Source of the DNA: Mesostigma viride
Taxonomy: Eukaryota > Streptophyta > Mesostigmatophyceae > Mesostigmatales > Mesostigmataceae
Reading direction: 5' to 3'
NCBI GenBank assembly: GCA_009746045.1
Contig: RPFO01001476.1
Coordinates: forward strand, 1-64,000
DNA: 64,000 nucleotides
Made by a program: the position numbers and the translations under genes. The number at the start of each line of letters is the position of its first letter. Within the stretch, counting starts at the first letter, position 1. This document shows, piece by piece, positions 36,577 to 47,732 of the stretch. The notes below the pieces were generated by a model. That model had not been told where the DNA came from, made no database searches, and saw only the letters and a program-made list of their open reading frames with translations.

Positions 36577-38085
36577 TCACACAGAGGAGCTCATCAGCTT
36601 GTAAAGAAGCTTATATTGCTCAGCAGACTTGTGAGGCAACTTGGTCAAGGCATCAGCAGGATTCTCAGAACCTGGAAGATGTTGAATATCCACCAGACCT
36701 GCCAACTCCTTCAACAGGAGATAATCCAGATCTCTGCTTCTGGCCAACTGCTTGTGCACAAACTGGACCATACCCATGTTATCTGAAAGGATCAAGGTCT
36801 CCAGCTGAAGAGTATGAGGAGTCACTGAAGCCATAGCTAGCAACAGCTCCTTGATGTACAAACTGGACTGAATCCCTTCACAAATGGCTCTGCACTCAGA
36901 GACATCTGAACTCACAGCAACCCTTCTTTGAAGACGACTGTACCAGGCCACAAGACTAGGCCTATGTTGCTGAAGCACAAACAAGCCAGCTGACCTGCCT
37001 CTGACCTTAGAAACTTGCCTGCTATCCATGGAGCTATCAACATAGATATCCAAGGAAAATGGCAAAGACAAATCAATCCCAGCTAAAGTAATACCAGGAG
37101 ACTTGTTAACATGTGCAATAATCTGGGAAGGCTCCTCCAGGATTAGCACATCATCAGGGGATCTGCTATGGACCATCATGTCAGGCCCACAAATGCTGCC
37201 ATACCAGGCCAACTTGCCTTTCAGCTCAGGTGCAATGGATGACGTCATGACCTCTGGAACAGATTGAAGAATGGTACTCTTGTAGTCATTGCCCGCCTGC
37301 AGCTTAATCAGCCACTGACTCCCCTCCTGAACCAATGTAGCCTGCATTCCACAGAACGTGACAGCCTCTCCAGGCTTCTGCCACAATTCTTTTCCCAAAG
37401 GAAATGCATCATTAATGATGGGCACAAACTGACTCAACCACTTAGTGGGAGCAATCAAGTGCAAGTCATCACCATGCAGGCTAGCATACACAGGTAAATC
37501 ATGCCACCTACCCAGCAATAAACATGGGTCCACAGATGACACCTTCAACCCACAGTGTTTAGTCAAGAAGTCTTCCAAGGTGAGCCTCCAAATGATGGGA
37601 CTGGACCTGAGACCTTCTAGACCCTTCAGAATCAGCAGGTAGCTAGACTGGAGCTCTGCCTGCCAGGCTACAGGAACTGGCACATGAAATGGAGTTTCAC
37701 AATGCCACACCTGCTGAGCCACACTGGGATCACCCTTCAGAAATGCTCTCTTGAAATCTAGCAGAACTGAAGACATATCAGCACCCTGGTTCAGCATACC
37801 GACATACAGGCACAATAAAATACGCCATGTATCATGTAGCATCCCAGGTGTATACAACTCCTCGCCCAGAAGATCCCCAGTACCACGGTATTCATTAAGA
37901 ACTGGACGCACATGGGGAACAGACACCCCCTCCACCTCCTTCCGCTTGATGACGAATCTGAGCTTCAACCGTGTACTGTATGGAGGAACTTCATTCACAG
38001 GCTGACAGCAGTCAAACTGCAACCACTCCTCTAGGGCCTTGGCAAATGCTAGCCTCCAGGCCTCAAACATCAGAGGAGAACTCAT
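36577..38085 (-). CDS. Copia-B reverse transcriptase and RNase H
   Basis: A 502-residue open segment. RT: LEEWLQFDCCQPV, KLRFVIKRKEVEGVSVPHVR, RILLCLYVGMLNQ, motif A MSSVLLDFKRAFLKGD, LKGLEGLRSSPIIWRLTLED, SSVDPCLLLGRW, motif C SLHGDDLHLIAP (HGDD), then AVTFCGMQATL. RNase H: IYVDSSMDSRQVSKVRGRSA, SDVSECRAICEGIQSSLYIKE, LILSDNMGMVQFVHKQL, HLPGSENPADALTKLP. All acidic residues are in place and the frame is unbroken, so this copy may have been active recently. Confidence 0.85.
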   Translation of the reverse strand: MSSPLMFEAWRLAFAKALEEWLQFDCCQPVNEVPPYSTRLKLRFVIKRKEVEGVSVPHVRPVLNEYRGTGDLLGEELYTPGMLHDTWRILLCLYVGMLNQGADMSSVLLDFKRAFLKGDPSVAQQVWHCETPFHVPVPVAWQAELQSSYLLILKGLEGLRSSPIIWRLTLEDFLTKHCGLKVSSVDPCLLLGRWHDLPVYASLHGDDLHLIAPTKWLSQFVPIINDAFPLGKELWQKPGEAVTFCGMQATLVQEGSQWLIKLQAGNDYKSTILQSVPEVMTSSIAPELKGKLAWYGSICGPDMMVHSRSPDDVLILEEPSQIIAHVNKSPGITLAGIDLSLPFSLDIYVDSSMDSRQVSKVRGRSAGLFVLQQHRPSLVAWYSRLQRRVAVSSDVSECRAICEGIQSSLYIKELLLAMASVTPHTLQLETLILSDNMGMVQFVHKQLARSRDLDYLLLKELAGLVDIQHLPGSENPADALTKLPHKSAEQYKLLYKLMSSSV

Positions 38086-39975
38086 TTCCTGGACAAGCTG
38101 ATCATAGCTAAGAGGAGAATGAGCAGCCAGTGATCTCTTAGTAATACCAATACTGCTAGGATGAGAGCAGCTGGCATCACAAGACTGGAAGCCACAGGAA
38201 TCTGATCCTCAGGCCACTGCACATTCCTGATCGCTTTCACAGAGAAAAAATTAAGATTCAGGGCCCTGAAGTTAGTCAGTGGAATGCTACCCCAACCCTT
38301 ACGAATAAGGCTATGAGATACAACCACAACTCCAGGGGTGCAAAGAAAATTCTGACCCAAAATGATAGGGCCATCGTAATCTTCTAGCACTAGGAAGGAA
38401 ACATCTACACCCATAAATGGCAAGATGATTTCTCCTACCACTTTCATATGAACCCTGCCACTAAAGTCAGACACCCAGGAACAGCTAGACTCGCCAATCT
38501 GCCGCTGCCCTGTATGCTGAGACCCCATGATTGAGACCTCTGCATTGGTATCTACTTCTAGTGCAGTGCACTCGGACTCCCCCAACTGGCTGAGCTTGGA
38601 CACCCGAGGCTTTTGCTTGGCTTTTTGCATAGCCAGCACCACATCTTTCAGGCCCACACCTCTATGCTTAGTGAGGCTAGAGGGGACCACATCTGCCTGC
38701 TCTAAATCTGGAAAGTTAACCGGTCCAGGGGTCTGGCCAGGACTTACCCGGGGATTACTTCCAGCCGGAACGTGATGATCAGGGATGACGTCATGACCAA
38801 CTGGCAAGGTTGTCACATCAGGAGTTACTGCCTCTGCTTCAGCACCCCTTAGACGTACATATGACCACGACAGACGGTGCACATTCTGGGGAGGATCCTC
38901 CATCTTCACCCAGCACTTGTGCCCAGCTAGTTCCACCCTGGTCACTACTCCAGGGTGCCAGCTACCACGCTTGCCTGCAAGCTTGGGCTCTTTCCACACA
39001 ATTACCCTCTGGCCAACAACAGGTTTCAGAACACTCCAGCCCTTGTCTTTCTGCCTCAACTTGGCAAACTTGAACATAAGGCTATCTTTCCAGGCTTGCT
39101 CAACCTCAGTAGGGAGCTCCCGAAGATGCAATGATAATGGAGTCACAGGGACCTCTCCAACATACATGGATGCCCTGACATTCAATCTGTCCTCAACTGA
39201 CCTTATAACCAGGCCGTCTTGATAATAGCTGGAACCAATCTTGGAATCTTCTTCTCCGTCAGCAGAATAGTCTTGAGTTCTCTGATTGTCCTCTCCACCA
39301 CGCCTTGACTGCCATGGGACTCCCTGTGCACAACACATAACTCAGGGAGGTCTTCATGCCCCATGCAGCACTCAAATTCTAAATCACACTGCAGCTGGAT
39401 CACTGGTTTCATTCTGGATCTGATAGCCTGGAGCCCAGCCACCAAACATGGCTTAGATTTGTCTTGCAACAGCTCCAGCACCTTGTACTTGGTGTATCTG
39501 TCAACACCCACCAACAAAATCAGTTTCCTGATTTCTTGGATATCACATTGTACATATCCAGGCTGCAACACAGGTTGTCTGACATGAGACAAGTTCTTAG
39601 GCTTGGGAGCAACCAGCCTACAGGAACAAGCCTCAGCAACCTGCTTTACTGCTAAGGTGATGTGCTTTGATCAGCACTATATCACTTACAACCATGCTCC
39701 CCATTAATTGCATCATTCAGGCCATCAGCCTCATCCTCCTCCTCTAAAGGAGCCTCCTGCCCTAAGGCAGGACTTCCACACTCCAATATTGAAGGAGTAC
39801 GCAAACTACCTCCAAGAGCCATGTGGGAACGTTGTTGCCTTGTGGTAACTGCTTTCACCACGGTGACGTGGGAAGACCCAGTCACTACCCCATGGTGTTC
39901 TTCCTCCATGGATGTACCCTCAACCTGACAGTGCAGGGAGCAAATCAATTTCATCCAGAGTAATGGGGGGGTCAC
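38082..39975 (-). pseudogene. Copia-B integrase and retropepsin-like domain
   Basis: Integrase: VQCDIQEIRKLILLVGVDRY, LQCDLEFECCMGHEDLPE and GVVERTIRELKTILL (D-D-E), a frame change at about 39220, then SVEDRLNVRASMYVGEVP and GKRGSWHPGVVTRVELAGHK. The retropepsin-like part follows at about 38570-38300: ALEVDTNAEVSIMGSQHTG ... MGVDVSFLVLEDYDGPIILG and QNFL. The DTNA motif and the position after integrase match Copia-A. The upstream piece 39682-39975 is the acidic region before integrase. Confidence 0.75.
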
Positions 39976-40849
39976 TCTTAGCCCCCTCCCTGGCGGACCC
40001 TAGCAAGCCCAGGGAAGGCAGAATCCGTCAGGTTGGGTTAAATTAATATACCCACCTCGGTTCACTTGCCAATGCCAAAGAGGGCAATATCATGACCCTG
40101 TTTGCATGGCAGAAATAACATGTTGCCCTGCGCTGCACCGCAGATCCAGGTGCTCCCCACTGGGCACCTACCCTGACCCCTGTTGAAGTGATTATCAAAT
40201 AAATCACAACCTTGCTTGCATGTGCGCCTTCACGCCAGGCTGCTCTTCATGCAACAAGTTATCAGCAGTAACTCCACTTGTTGTTGCTTATAGCATTAAA
40301 TCGTTCGCGACACTCGCGGGCGACTGAGCACTCTCGATGAATTAACTGCACACTGGTGAAGCCTTCGCTCCCAACACGCTCAGCAGCTGCATTGAAGACC
40401 TTCATTGTCAATGGCGACAAATTCTGACAGCCGCTTGCGACATTTGTGCTCTCTCCCGCTCTTGACAGCGATACTCGCGCTCTTTCCAGATCGCTGGCGA
40501 CATTCGCAGCTGCCCGATCCCTTCAGCACTCGCAGCCGCTCGCAATCAGCGCTTCATTTGCCTTCAGCGATACAGTTCGCTGGCTGCGACTTCGCTGCCG
40601 ACCCGGCCACGCTTTCGCCTTCAAAATCGACCTTGCAAACAAGTTATTAACATGCAGCATTAATAATGCCAATGCATTAATTAGCATGAGCTTGTTCTGC
40701 ACAAGAAAATTTATACAGCATAAACCAGTTGGTATAATCATCATCGACATATATAGGACAAATATCCGAACTGCCCTGCTAGCAATGCCAATGTTGTCGC
40801 AGCGACAACACTTAATTCCGCTGCATACGAAATTATATATATATGGATT
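39976..40849 (-). other. Decayed gag region of Copia-B
   Basis: No intact ORF. On the minus strand at about 40095-40130 a CYFCHAN segment resembles the CYFC of the Copia-A gag knuckle, so this is probably eroded gag. From about 40300 the sequence is Cys/Ser-codon-rich (TTCGC, CTCGC) and unassigned. Confidence 0.45.
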
Positions 40850-41790
40850 GCTCTTTTCGCGGACCTCAACGCCCAGGGACGTGCGTGGCTGTTCTCGCTT
40901 TCCTTGCGGAGTGTGGGCTCGGCGTACCTTCGTGCTCTTCCCATGGCCCCCCCATTCGCCTTGGCTCCCAGCCACTACTCGGTGGCGCTCCGGCACCAGC
41001 TATTTGCCCCGCAGCCTCTTGTTCCGGCCGGGCGGCCTTGTGGTAGCTGTGGGCAGCCGCTGGATCCCACGGGGACTCACTACCTTGCCTGCATGGGGGG
41101 CCAACAGAATCAGAATTGGTATTTGTATTTGCACACTGTCCTCCTGACGGTGGTGCTCGCCATGATTCGGTCGGTTTTCCCCCACGCGAACATCCGGTCC
41201 GAGGATGCGGATGGCGCTGCCTTCTATTCCCCCAACCACCGGCCTGACATCGTGGTGCTGGACTTTGAGGGGGGTGGCCGGCATCTGCTTATTGACGTTT
41301 CGGTGGCGCGGCCCTTGGCTCTTAGCCACGTGGCTGGGGCCTCCCTCACGGCAGGTTACACGGCGGACCGGGCGGAGCGGGCCAAGCTCCTGGCCTACGG
41401 CGACGTCGGGCACCATCGTGTGGTGCCCTTTGTCCTGGAGGAGTTTGGGGCCATGGGGCCCCTGACCTCCGCCTTCTTCAAGGAGTGTTGCCGGCTCCGG
41501 GAGGACCGGCTGGACCTGGAGGGCCAGCGGGCCCCATGGTCGGCGCGGACCTGGACGTCATATTGGCGTCAGCGCTTGTCGGTGGCGCTGACTCGGGCCA
41601 TGGCTGACATCATGCTCCGCCGTACGCGGGCTGATTTTGCGGTGCAGCAGGGCTATTAGGTTCCTCCGTTAGGCGTTTCCATTGGTCTTATCGTAGTATA
41701 GAGCTTTGACATGGCTCTGTATATAGGTTTATAGCTGGGCGTTTGCTTTGGTTTGAGTGATTTCACTCTGCTGTAAGTAATTATATTTTT
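40850..41790 (+). mobile_element. LINE 3' fragment: zinc motif plus endonuclease-like domain
   Basis: An open frame ending at 41659 reads CGSCGQPLDPTGTHYLACMG (C-x2-C...H-x3-C zinc motif), then a PD-(D/E)XK-like core: RPDIVVLDFEGGGRHLLIDVSVARP (shown in parts: RPDIVVLDF, LLIDVSVARP). This arrangement is seen at the C-terminus of protist non-LTR elements. The ORF is open upstream without ATG, so the element is 5'-truncated. A diverged fragment of its 3' part lies at 57556-57725, and its 3' tail (TCACTCTGCTGTAAGT) has a relative near 59015. Confidence 0.6.
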
Positions 41791-42434
41791 AATATATATA
41801 TATATTTCGTATCAATGCTTCCATCACAACTGCGCATATGCAGCAGCCAACATAAAATATTGCACTAATTTGCGCAATTCTGGCGCGAAACAAACTTCGT
41901 ATTACATTCGCAGAAGCGCAACAAATCTGGACCAGGCCCCACGGACTCCATATTTGTAACTACGTTTTTCGTATAGCATACGTAACTACTACAACATATT
42001 TTCACGAAACCACAACCCAGTTTCGCAGCACAACATCCCGGCTCTAAAACGATAAAATCCAAAGCTTTTACTGCGAAGTCCGTGCACAAAATCAGGCCAC
42101 TAACGGAATACAAAAGTCCGCTACAACATTCCCGTAAAATTCAGATCATAAAACTGAAATCCACTGCACGCGCAACTTAACGTTCATATATGGCGCATCC
42201 TGCTGCAGGCCGACTCGTACGTAGATGCTTGCCGACGACCTTCGAGATAACAAATTCGACAACTGCTCCGCTGACGTTGAAATTGAGGCGTGACGAAGGA
42301 TCCACCGCGCCTCCAGAGATGGTTCACGAAATTCACGCGTGCTTCCCATATTATGGAACAACACCGTAAATTTTGACGACACCAGAAATCAATGCCGTAA
42401 TCAGGCAGTAGATTACGAACTCGATTGTAATTCG
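41791..42434. other. Copia-B 5' leader region
   Basis: No supported gene. Next to the 5' LTR the minus strand reads CGAATTACAATCGAG; the Copia-A 5' LTR is followed by CAAATTACAAGCAG, so ATTACAA is probably part of a shared primer-binding site. Confidence 0.45.
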
Positions 42435-43070
42435 AGTTAACGAAACTGTGGCTGAACTGTGGTTCAGCCTGCACTGATTAATATCTACAGAGGAAGTAGT
42501 TATATTAATCAATAGGTTTACGTTGCTGGTTATGGCTACCAGCACAGAACGCACGAGGCACGTGAGAACCGTCGCCGAAGGTGCGAGGACACAGGTGCAG
42601 GGAAAGTGGTGCTACCAAGTGGCAGCGTCCTGCTCGTTATATACTAATTGTGACGCAGTCAGACACATCCAGATGACTGATAGGACAGATCATCTCACAA
42701 TATTGCTGTCCTTCACTCTGGACCAGCAGATCTCGACTCGTTATCCATAAATAGTCACATCAGTGTCCTGTCGCACAAGTCCTGTCACTATTTGTTACGT
42801 CTAATCAATAGCATTGAATAGACCGCAGTGCCGGAGACTAAATGTCCTCATAATCGTACACTGTGACAAGACGCCGTATGCCACGCGTCACTTGAAGAAC
42901 CACCGTAGAATCACCGAATCCAAGTAGAATGTAGTAGAACAGTATCTTGCTCATATCTCGAGCAATACTCATCAGAATGAACCCGTTTCTGGATTGTAGT
43001 AACCGGAAGTAGAATCTCTACAAGCCAAGTAGCTTAGTAGAATAATATTGCTTGCCAGGCAATATTAACT
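42435..43070 (-). repeat. Copia-B 5' LTR
   Basis: 636 bp, AGTTAACG...ATTAACT, followed by the CTAGA target duplication at 43071-43075. Confidence 0.85.
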
Positions 43071-43075
43071 CTAGA

Positions 43076-43429
43076 CGCCAGGATGCGAAGCTTGTCACCG
43101 GTGTAGATGTCCGTGTACAAGTTCATGTCCTCTAACATCCTCTCAGCGTCCCGGGGCTGCCAATTGTCCTTGATGGACTGAAACTGGCTTAGCACCGCGT
43201 ACCCCTCAGCCACGGTCGGCCGCCTAGGTGCTGCTTGATCTGCAGCTGGCGCGTTCTGACCGCCCTGAGATCCTTGGCTCTGATCATCTGCCAGCGCAGC
43301 CTGGTCTCCCAGCGCCTGGCCTTCACCGCGTCCATCGCGTCCATCGCGTCCATCGCGTCCATCCATCCCAGCGCCGCGCCGCTCAAAGCCGATACCGCGC
43401 CCTCGTTGGTCAATAGCGCCCTCACTCAT
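43076..43429 (-). pseudogene. Copia-A gag, N-terminal part
   Basis: ATG at 43429. Starts with a low-complexity GMDGRDGRDGRDGRG stretch coded by a 9-bp microsatellite (TCCATCGCG, about 43327-43365), then VAEGYAVLSQFQSIKDNW and DAERMLEDMNLYTDIYTGDK. The frame ends at the Copia-B insertion and is continued at 35162. Confidence 0.75.
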
Positions 43430-43550
43430 TATGGCCCCTGTTCAGATCTGCTACAGCCAGCCAAGTGGCCAAGCAGTAATTAAAGCAATATAAGCTACTG
43501 AACAAGAAAGGAAAATGACAAGTGTTACCACTCAGTCAAGACCACCACGG

Positions 43551-44505
43551 TCACCCGATTTGCCTCAGGCGGCAAAAGGTTCCGGCACTATTCAACCTAA
43601 CTGCGGGCGCTTCCTGGTTCTCCTTGTCGCCGTCACTGTCGCTGTCGCTCACAACGATAAGCTCTGGCACCCTGCTACCCGCTGCGCCGTCGTCGGCCCG
43701 CTGTCGGCCCGCGATGACAGCGTCGTCACCGTTAGTGTAGTAGACAGGTGACAACCCGTCGTTAACACCCCGCGGATTGTATCTTGGCACCTCGCGGTCG
43801 CCAAGCTCCTCGTCGCCTAGACCAGCGACCCCCACAGCTCCCACCTCAAGGTCACTGTCGTGACCCAGAGGGGCGAACTCCTCCCAACGCGTCACACGAA
43901 CGCGAAGAGGTTGGGGCAGTTCCTGAAAAGGAACCCTTCCTCGCTCCGGAATCCTGCCGACTCGTGCCGCACGCTGACCTCCGGTGATGCATGGCTTCCG
44001 CAGCCGCCTCGACCTCTGCCAGCCGCCTGTAGCGCTCCGCCCCGCGTCGCTCACGTCGAACTGGTCCCGCTGCAACACCCTCGTCGCCGATTACGCCTGC
44101 GAACGTACGTTGTACACCCGCACCCGCTGCTGCCTGCACGAACTCGTGTCGCACCGCACCAGCTGGCTCCGCAGCTTCTCCTCGCCTGGCCGCCAACTCC
44201 GCACGCACCCGCTCAGCTAAGGCTGTAATCACAGTCTGGATCCCGACCAAACCGTGCAGCTCTTGCTCGATGTCGTCGACGCTCCGGTGCTCCGGAATGA
44301 CGATGGTTCGGACGTGCTGCAGAATGCGCTCCCAATCCTCGATCTGGTCGTCGACGAATTGCACAAAGTTGCGATTAACAGGTGGACGATCTGCAAGCAA
44401 TAAAGATAAATCTCGAACCACACGACGCAATTCAGGCGAAATGGAACCACCAGCAGACTGCCGAGGAAACCGGAAATTCTGCTGCCGTTGTTCTTCCTGC
44501 ACCAT
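43551..44505 (-). pseudogene. Additional 5' ORF of Copia-A
   Basis: ATG at 44505, close to the 5' LTR and upstream of gag. First frame: SPELRRVVRDLSLLLADRP, FVDDQIEDWERILQHVRTI, DIEQELHGLVGIQTVITAL, predicted helical. At about 43980-44000 a frame change leads into a second frame that ends with acidic VVSDSDSDGDKENQ. Unlike any copia domain I know; perhaps an accessory or gag-related protein. Confidence 0.5.
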
Positions 44506-44598
44506 TCGACACCTGACGAGCTTCTCGCATCGTCAACGCTGCACGCAGCAAACAGCAACGACCCTCCTGGCCGTTCCGTCGAGACTGCTTGTAATTTG

Positions 44599-45294
44599 AG
44601 TTAACGTTTTTATAAACGCAATGTATAAGGATATGGTTGCAATGCAGCAATGTGTGAATATGGTTGGAAACGGAGCTTTGTTAAAATTGGATAATGTTAC
44701 AGCGCTCACACACTTGAGGCTTGTACACGAGTTTGCCAAGTCAAGGCAACACACGTGAGGCGGGCTCGCAAGAGATGCCCAATTGGCACTGGCCTATTCT
44801 TTATATACTTGTGCACTGTGCTTGCTAGTCCTGAGCAGCCTAGGAGGCCTGCTCAGTAATAACACTCCCGGTACAGTATTCACTACCTGTACAGCGCCCA
44901 GTTCCTATACAGTAGGTCTGCCATACAGGTACAGTGACCACAGAGCACAGTCCACAGTGACTATTGCATCTGCACCTAGAAGTCCAGGACTAAACCTGCG
45001 GTACCAACAGACCACAGGTTAAGGTTCCTATTTCCTGCGTACGACGTATTAATCCAATACCGTCGTAGGTTCAGCACCTTATTCCTGTCAGCCCAGGAAT
45101 TACTGTCGACCCCATATGTCGTCGGCAAATATTCACGTCCGACTTAGAAGAACAGCCAGCTCGCGCTCGCGCGCGACCGGGAAGTCGGAACGCCATAACT
45201 TTCTTGATACTTGTCGGAATGAACTCGTTCCGGTGCCGCTGGAATCGCAGAGATATGCCGAATCAGGAACACGCCAATGCGCTTGGCGTTAACT
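44599..45294 (-). repeat. Copia-A 5' LTR (AG...CT ends)
   Basis: Delimited by 8-bp terminal inverted repeats AGTTAACG ... CGTTAACT, the same termini as Copia-B. The inner end abuts a primer-binding-site-like CAAATTACAAGCAG (minus strand). The outer boundary is inferred from the terminal repeat only, because the partner LTR is missing. Confidence 0.6.
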
Positions 45295-45529
45295 CGATGT
45301 GCTAAACTTCGGCTCTAGACGCTTGTCATAGATCCTGGTACGCCACCCACGTCGATTAATTGTGGGTAATTTTGAGATCAAGGTAATTGCGTGAATCGCC
45401 AGAAGAAGTTAGGTTGAGCGTGAGCGAGGCAAGTTGCGGATAAATACCTGGTCTCCCGGGAGCTTGATACAGATGAGCATGGAAGCTAGGGTTGTCCATG
45501 GAAATAAAATCATCAATATATCAAGGAGA

Positions 45530-46060
45530 CAACATCATCAATATCAAGGAGACAACCAGCGCAGGCCAGAAATCGGGATAATCCGGACCATGGTAGCTCG
45601 AGCCTGCCGTTATCTTGTCCGCGTGTTCGAGTCGTTCAGGATGATGATCATTAACTTCTACAGGTGTGCACAAAACGTCTGTTTGTCCCTTGCAGCAACA
45701 AGTTGAACCATGAAGTCGAGCTCGAATGTATACAGATACAAGTTGGCTTATAGCCCGCGGCGCAATTTGTCCCCATAGGAATGCCAATCGTTTGCTTGTA
45801 AACCTGAGCTGCAAAGGAGATTAACGTATTGTCAACGGTTGTCTCCTTGGTATTGTCGACGAGAAATTTGATCCACTGCACTTCAATGAGACTACTAGCG
45901 GTGATGAGCTTGGTGCTAGCTGTTAATTGGTGTATAACCTTGCGCACTTCCTCAGCGGTAAGCCATGTCGCTACGGTTTTCTTTTGAGCCTGAACGAGCA
46001 TATGGTCACTGGCGCATTTCACCTCAGTCGAGGGGCGGTCTAAACACCATCTCACGGTCG
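45530..46060 (-). mobile_element. Penelope-like retroelement fragment
   Basis: The minus strand encodes WLTAEEVRKVIHQL, IKFLVDNTKE, FAAQVYKQTIGIPMGTNCA and, after a 1-nt shift, ANLYLYTFELDFMVQLVAA. The GIPMGTNCA...A-x-LYLY-x-x-E block is typical of Penelope-like and related reverse transcriptases. Truncated before the catalytic DD motif. About 90 bp at 45537-45630 recur inverted at 52473-52563. Confidence 0.6.
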
Positions 46061-47732
46061 GGGTGGGCTACGCACCCCATAGCTAGTGGTCTACCTGATA
46101 AGTCGGAATGCCAGAAGTTTTCACGGACTTGCATAGCCTTGAGGGGGACACCCCGGCCCGCCACTTTTTGGTTATGCTGCTCGACGCCAGCGCCACGCTC
46201 CCCGTGGGCACTGCTGGCAGTCGCTTTGCGCCTGCTAGCTATAGCACCGTTGCTAACGACAACACTGAGTCCCATGTTTTCTGCCTTTTTGCAGGATAGC
46301 GGGATGGTTGCTGTCAACTTCCACTTGATCCAACGTCCCTCACAGGACTTGGTCACTTTTCGGGGCCCTAACGGCCGTCAGGCCTGTCTGGACTATACGT
46401 GGTAGTACCGGGCAGCCCAGGTGCATGCACTTCGGTTCTGGACACCCGAGTGTTTGACACGCCCACGGTGTGCTCTGACCACCGCGGTTGGTGCGCGCGA
46501 CCATTCGGCTCCGCAGTTCCATGTCCACGAGCGCCGCGCCCCATTCAGTGGCCCGCCCTGACTGGTCTGCTCTACGCCCGGTCCGGGGAAATCCTGAGGA
46601 CTGGACGGACGCCGAGCACGAGCGGAACCGGTGCCGACTGGAGTACCTGTCGGCCCTGGACGCCCGGGCGGACGTCGACGAGCTGGATAAGGGTTGCCCC
46701 CAACGCCGTCATTTTTGCGGGCTTTGCAGCCCGTGCCCCGTTGCTGGCAGCCCAGCACCTGCCGGTCAATGATGCCCCGCCGCCGCCCCGGCCCGCTCTA
46801 CCGCCAGGATTCCAAGGTCTTGGCCGCCCGGCACCGCCTTAAGCGTAACCGGGATCCGCTGCAGAAACCGGTGCTCAAGGCTGCCCTCGCGGAGGCCTAC
46901 GAGCACGCTCAGGACGCGGAGGCGGCCGGCCCAGTGCATTGCCGATGCCAAGGCCTGCCAAGCTCGCAACCAGGGCAAGGACATGTGGTACCACCTCGAC
47001 CGGCTCCGCGGCCGGCGGCAGCGCACCCCGGTGGAGCACACGGGGGACGGCACGGCGCCGGTCAGCCTTGACCGCTGGTTGGCCCACAATGTTTCCTTGA
47101 CAGGTGGGGCTTGCGCCCCCCGGCCCCCGCCGCTTCACCCCGCGAGACGGGCGGCCGTCTCAGGGGTTGCCGGACCCCCGCCGCCGCCCGCGCCCCCCTC
47201 CTCGGCCGCGGACTACCAAGTCCCCGCGCCTTGCAGGAGGGCTGCCTTGCCACCGACGACGTAGTCCACCCGCCGGCTTCACTTTGAAGGAACTGGACGG
47301 CGCCCTTGCTCGCCTGCGGTACGATGCGGCGGTCGGTTCCGACCACCTTTCTGCTGAGCTGCTGTAGACCCCTGACCGGCCGGCAGTGAGGGATCTTCTG
47401 CTGGCATTCTGCAACCGTGTCCTGCTCTCTGACGAGCCTCCGCCTGCTGAGTGGCAGACGGCCATCCGCGTCATGCTGTACAAGAAGGGCTCTGCTGCTG
47501 ACCCCGGTAACTATCGGGGTGTCTGCCTCCAGAGCGCCGCGCTGAAGGTCTTCATGCGCATGATGCTGCACAGGCTCCGCCTTCGCGCTGGACCCACACC
47601 TGGGTGAGTCTCAGATGGGTTTCCGTCGTGGTCGTAACACTGTCATCATGACTGTCATTGGCTGTGTTTGTCGCGCGCCGGTTGATGGAGGAGGTGCGTC
47701 GCCTTTGCCCTGACAGTTTTGCCGCTGGTCTT

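Larger units (their letters stand above)
35168..43070 (-). mobile_element. Copia-B: second copia-like element, inserted in Copia-A gag
   Basis: 7.9 kb with LTRs 35168-35800 (633 bp) and 42435-43070 (636 bp), near-identical apart from three short indels, TSD CTAGA. LTR ends are AGTTAAC...ATTAACT, not TG...CA. Order on the minus strand: 5' LTR, gag remnant (39.7-40.3 kb), integrase, retropepsin-like domain, RT, RNase H, tRNA-like block, polypurine tract, 3' LTR. A LINE fragment (40850-41790) sits between the 5' LTR and gag. Its pol is a diverged homologue of Copia-A's. Confidence 0.85.
17870..45294 (-). mobile_element. Copia-A: outer Ty1/copia-like retrotransposon, twice interrupted
   Basis: Parts in minus-strand order: 5' LTR 44599-45294, extra 5' ORF 43551-44505, gag 43076-43429 plus 34388-35162, integrase/protease/RT 31910-34305, RT end and RNase H 18269-19440, 3' region to about 17.9 kb. 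Removing the gypsy element (19446-31904) and Copia-B (35168-43070) together with one copy of each TSD brings the gag and RT halves back together. The 3' LTR is missing. The RT-RNase H sequence is copia type (LKGLEGLRSSPIIWRLTL, SVDPCLLL). Confidence 0.8.

Noticed and set aside
40904-41659. Host nuclease gene
   Set aside because: The zinc plus endonuclease-like domain recurs as a fragment at 57556-57725 and has a LINE-type 3' tail, so it is a mobile element piece.
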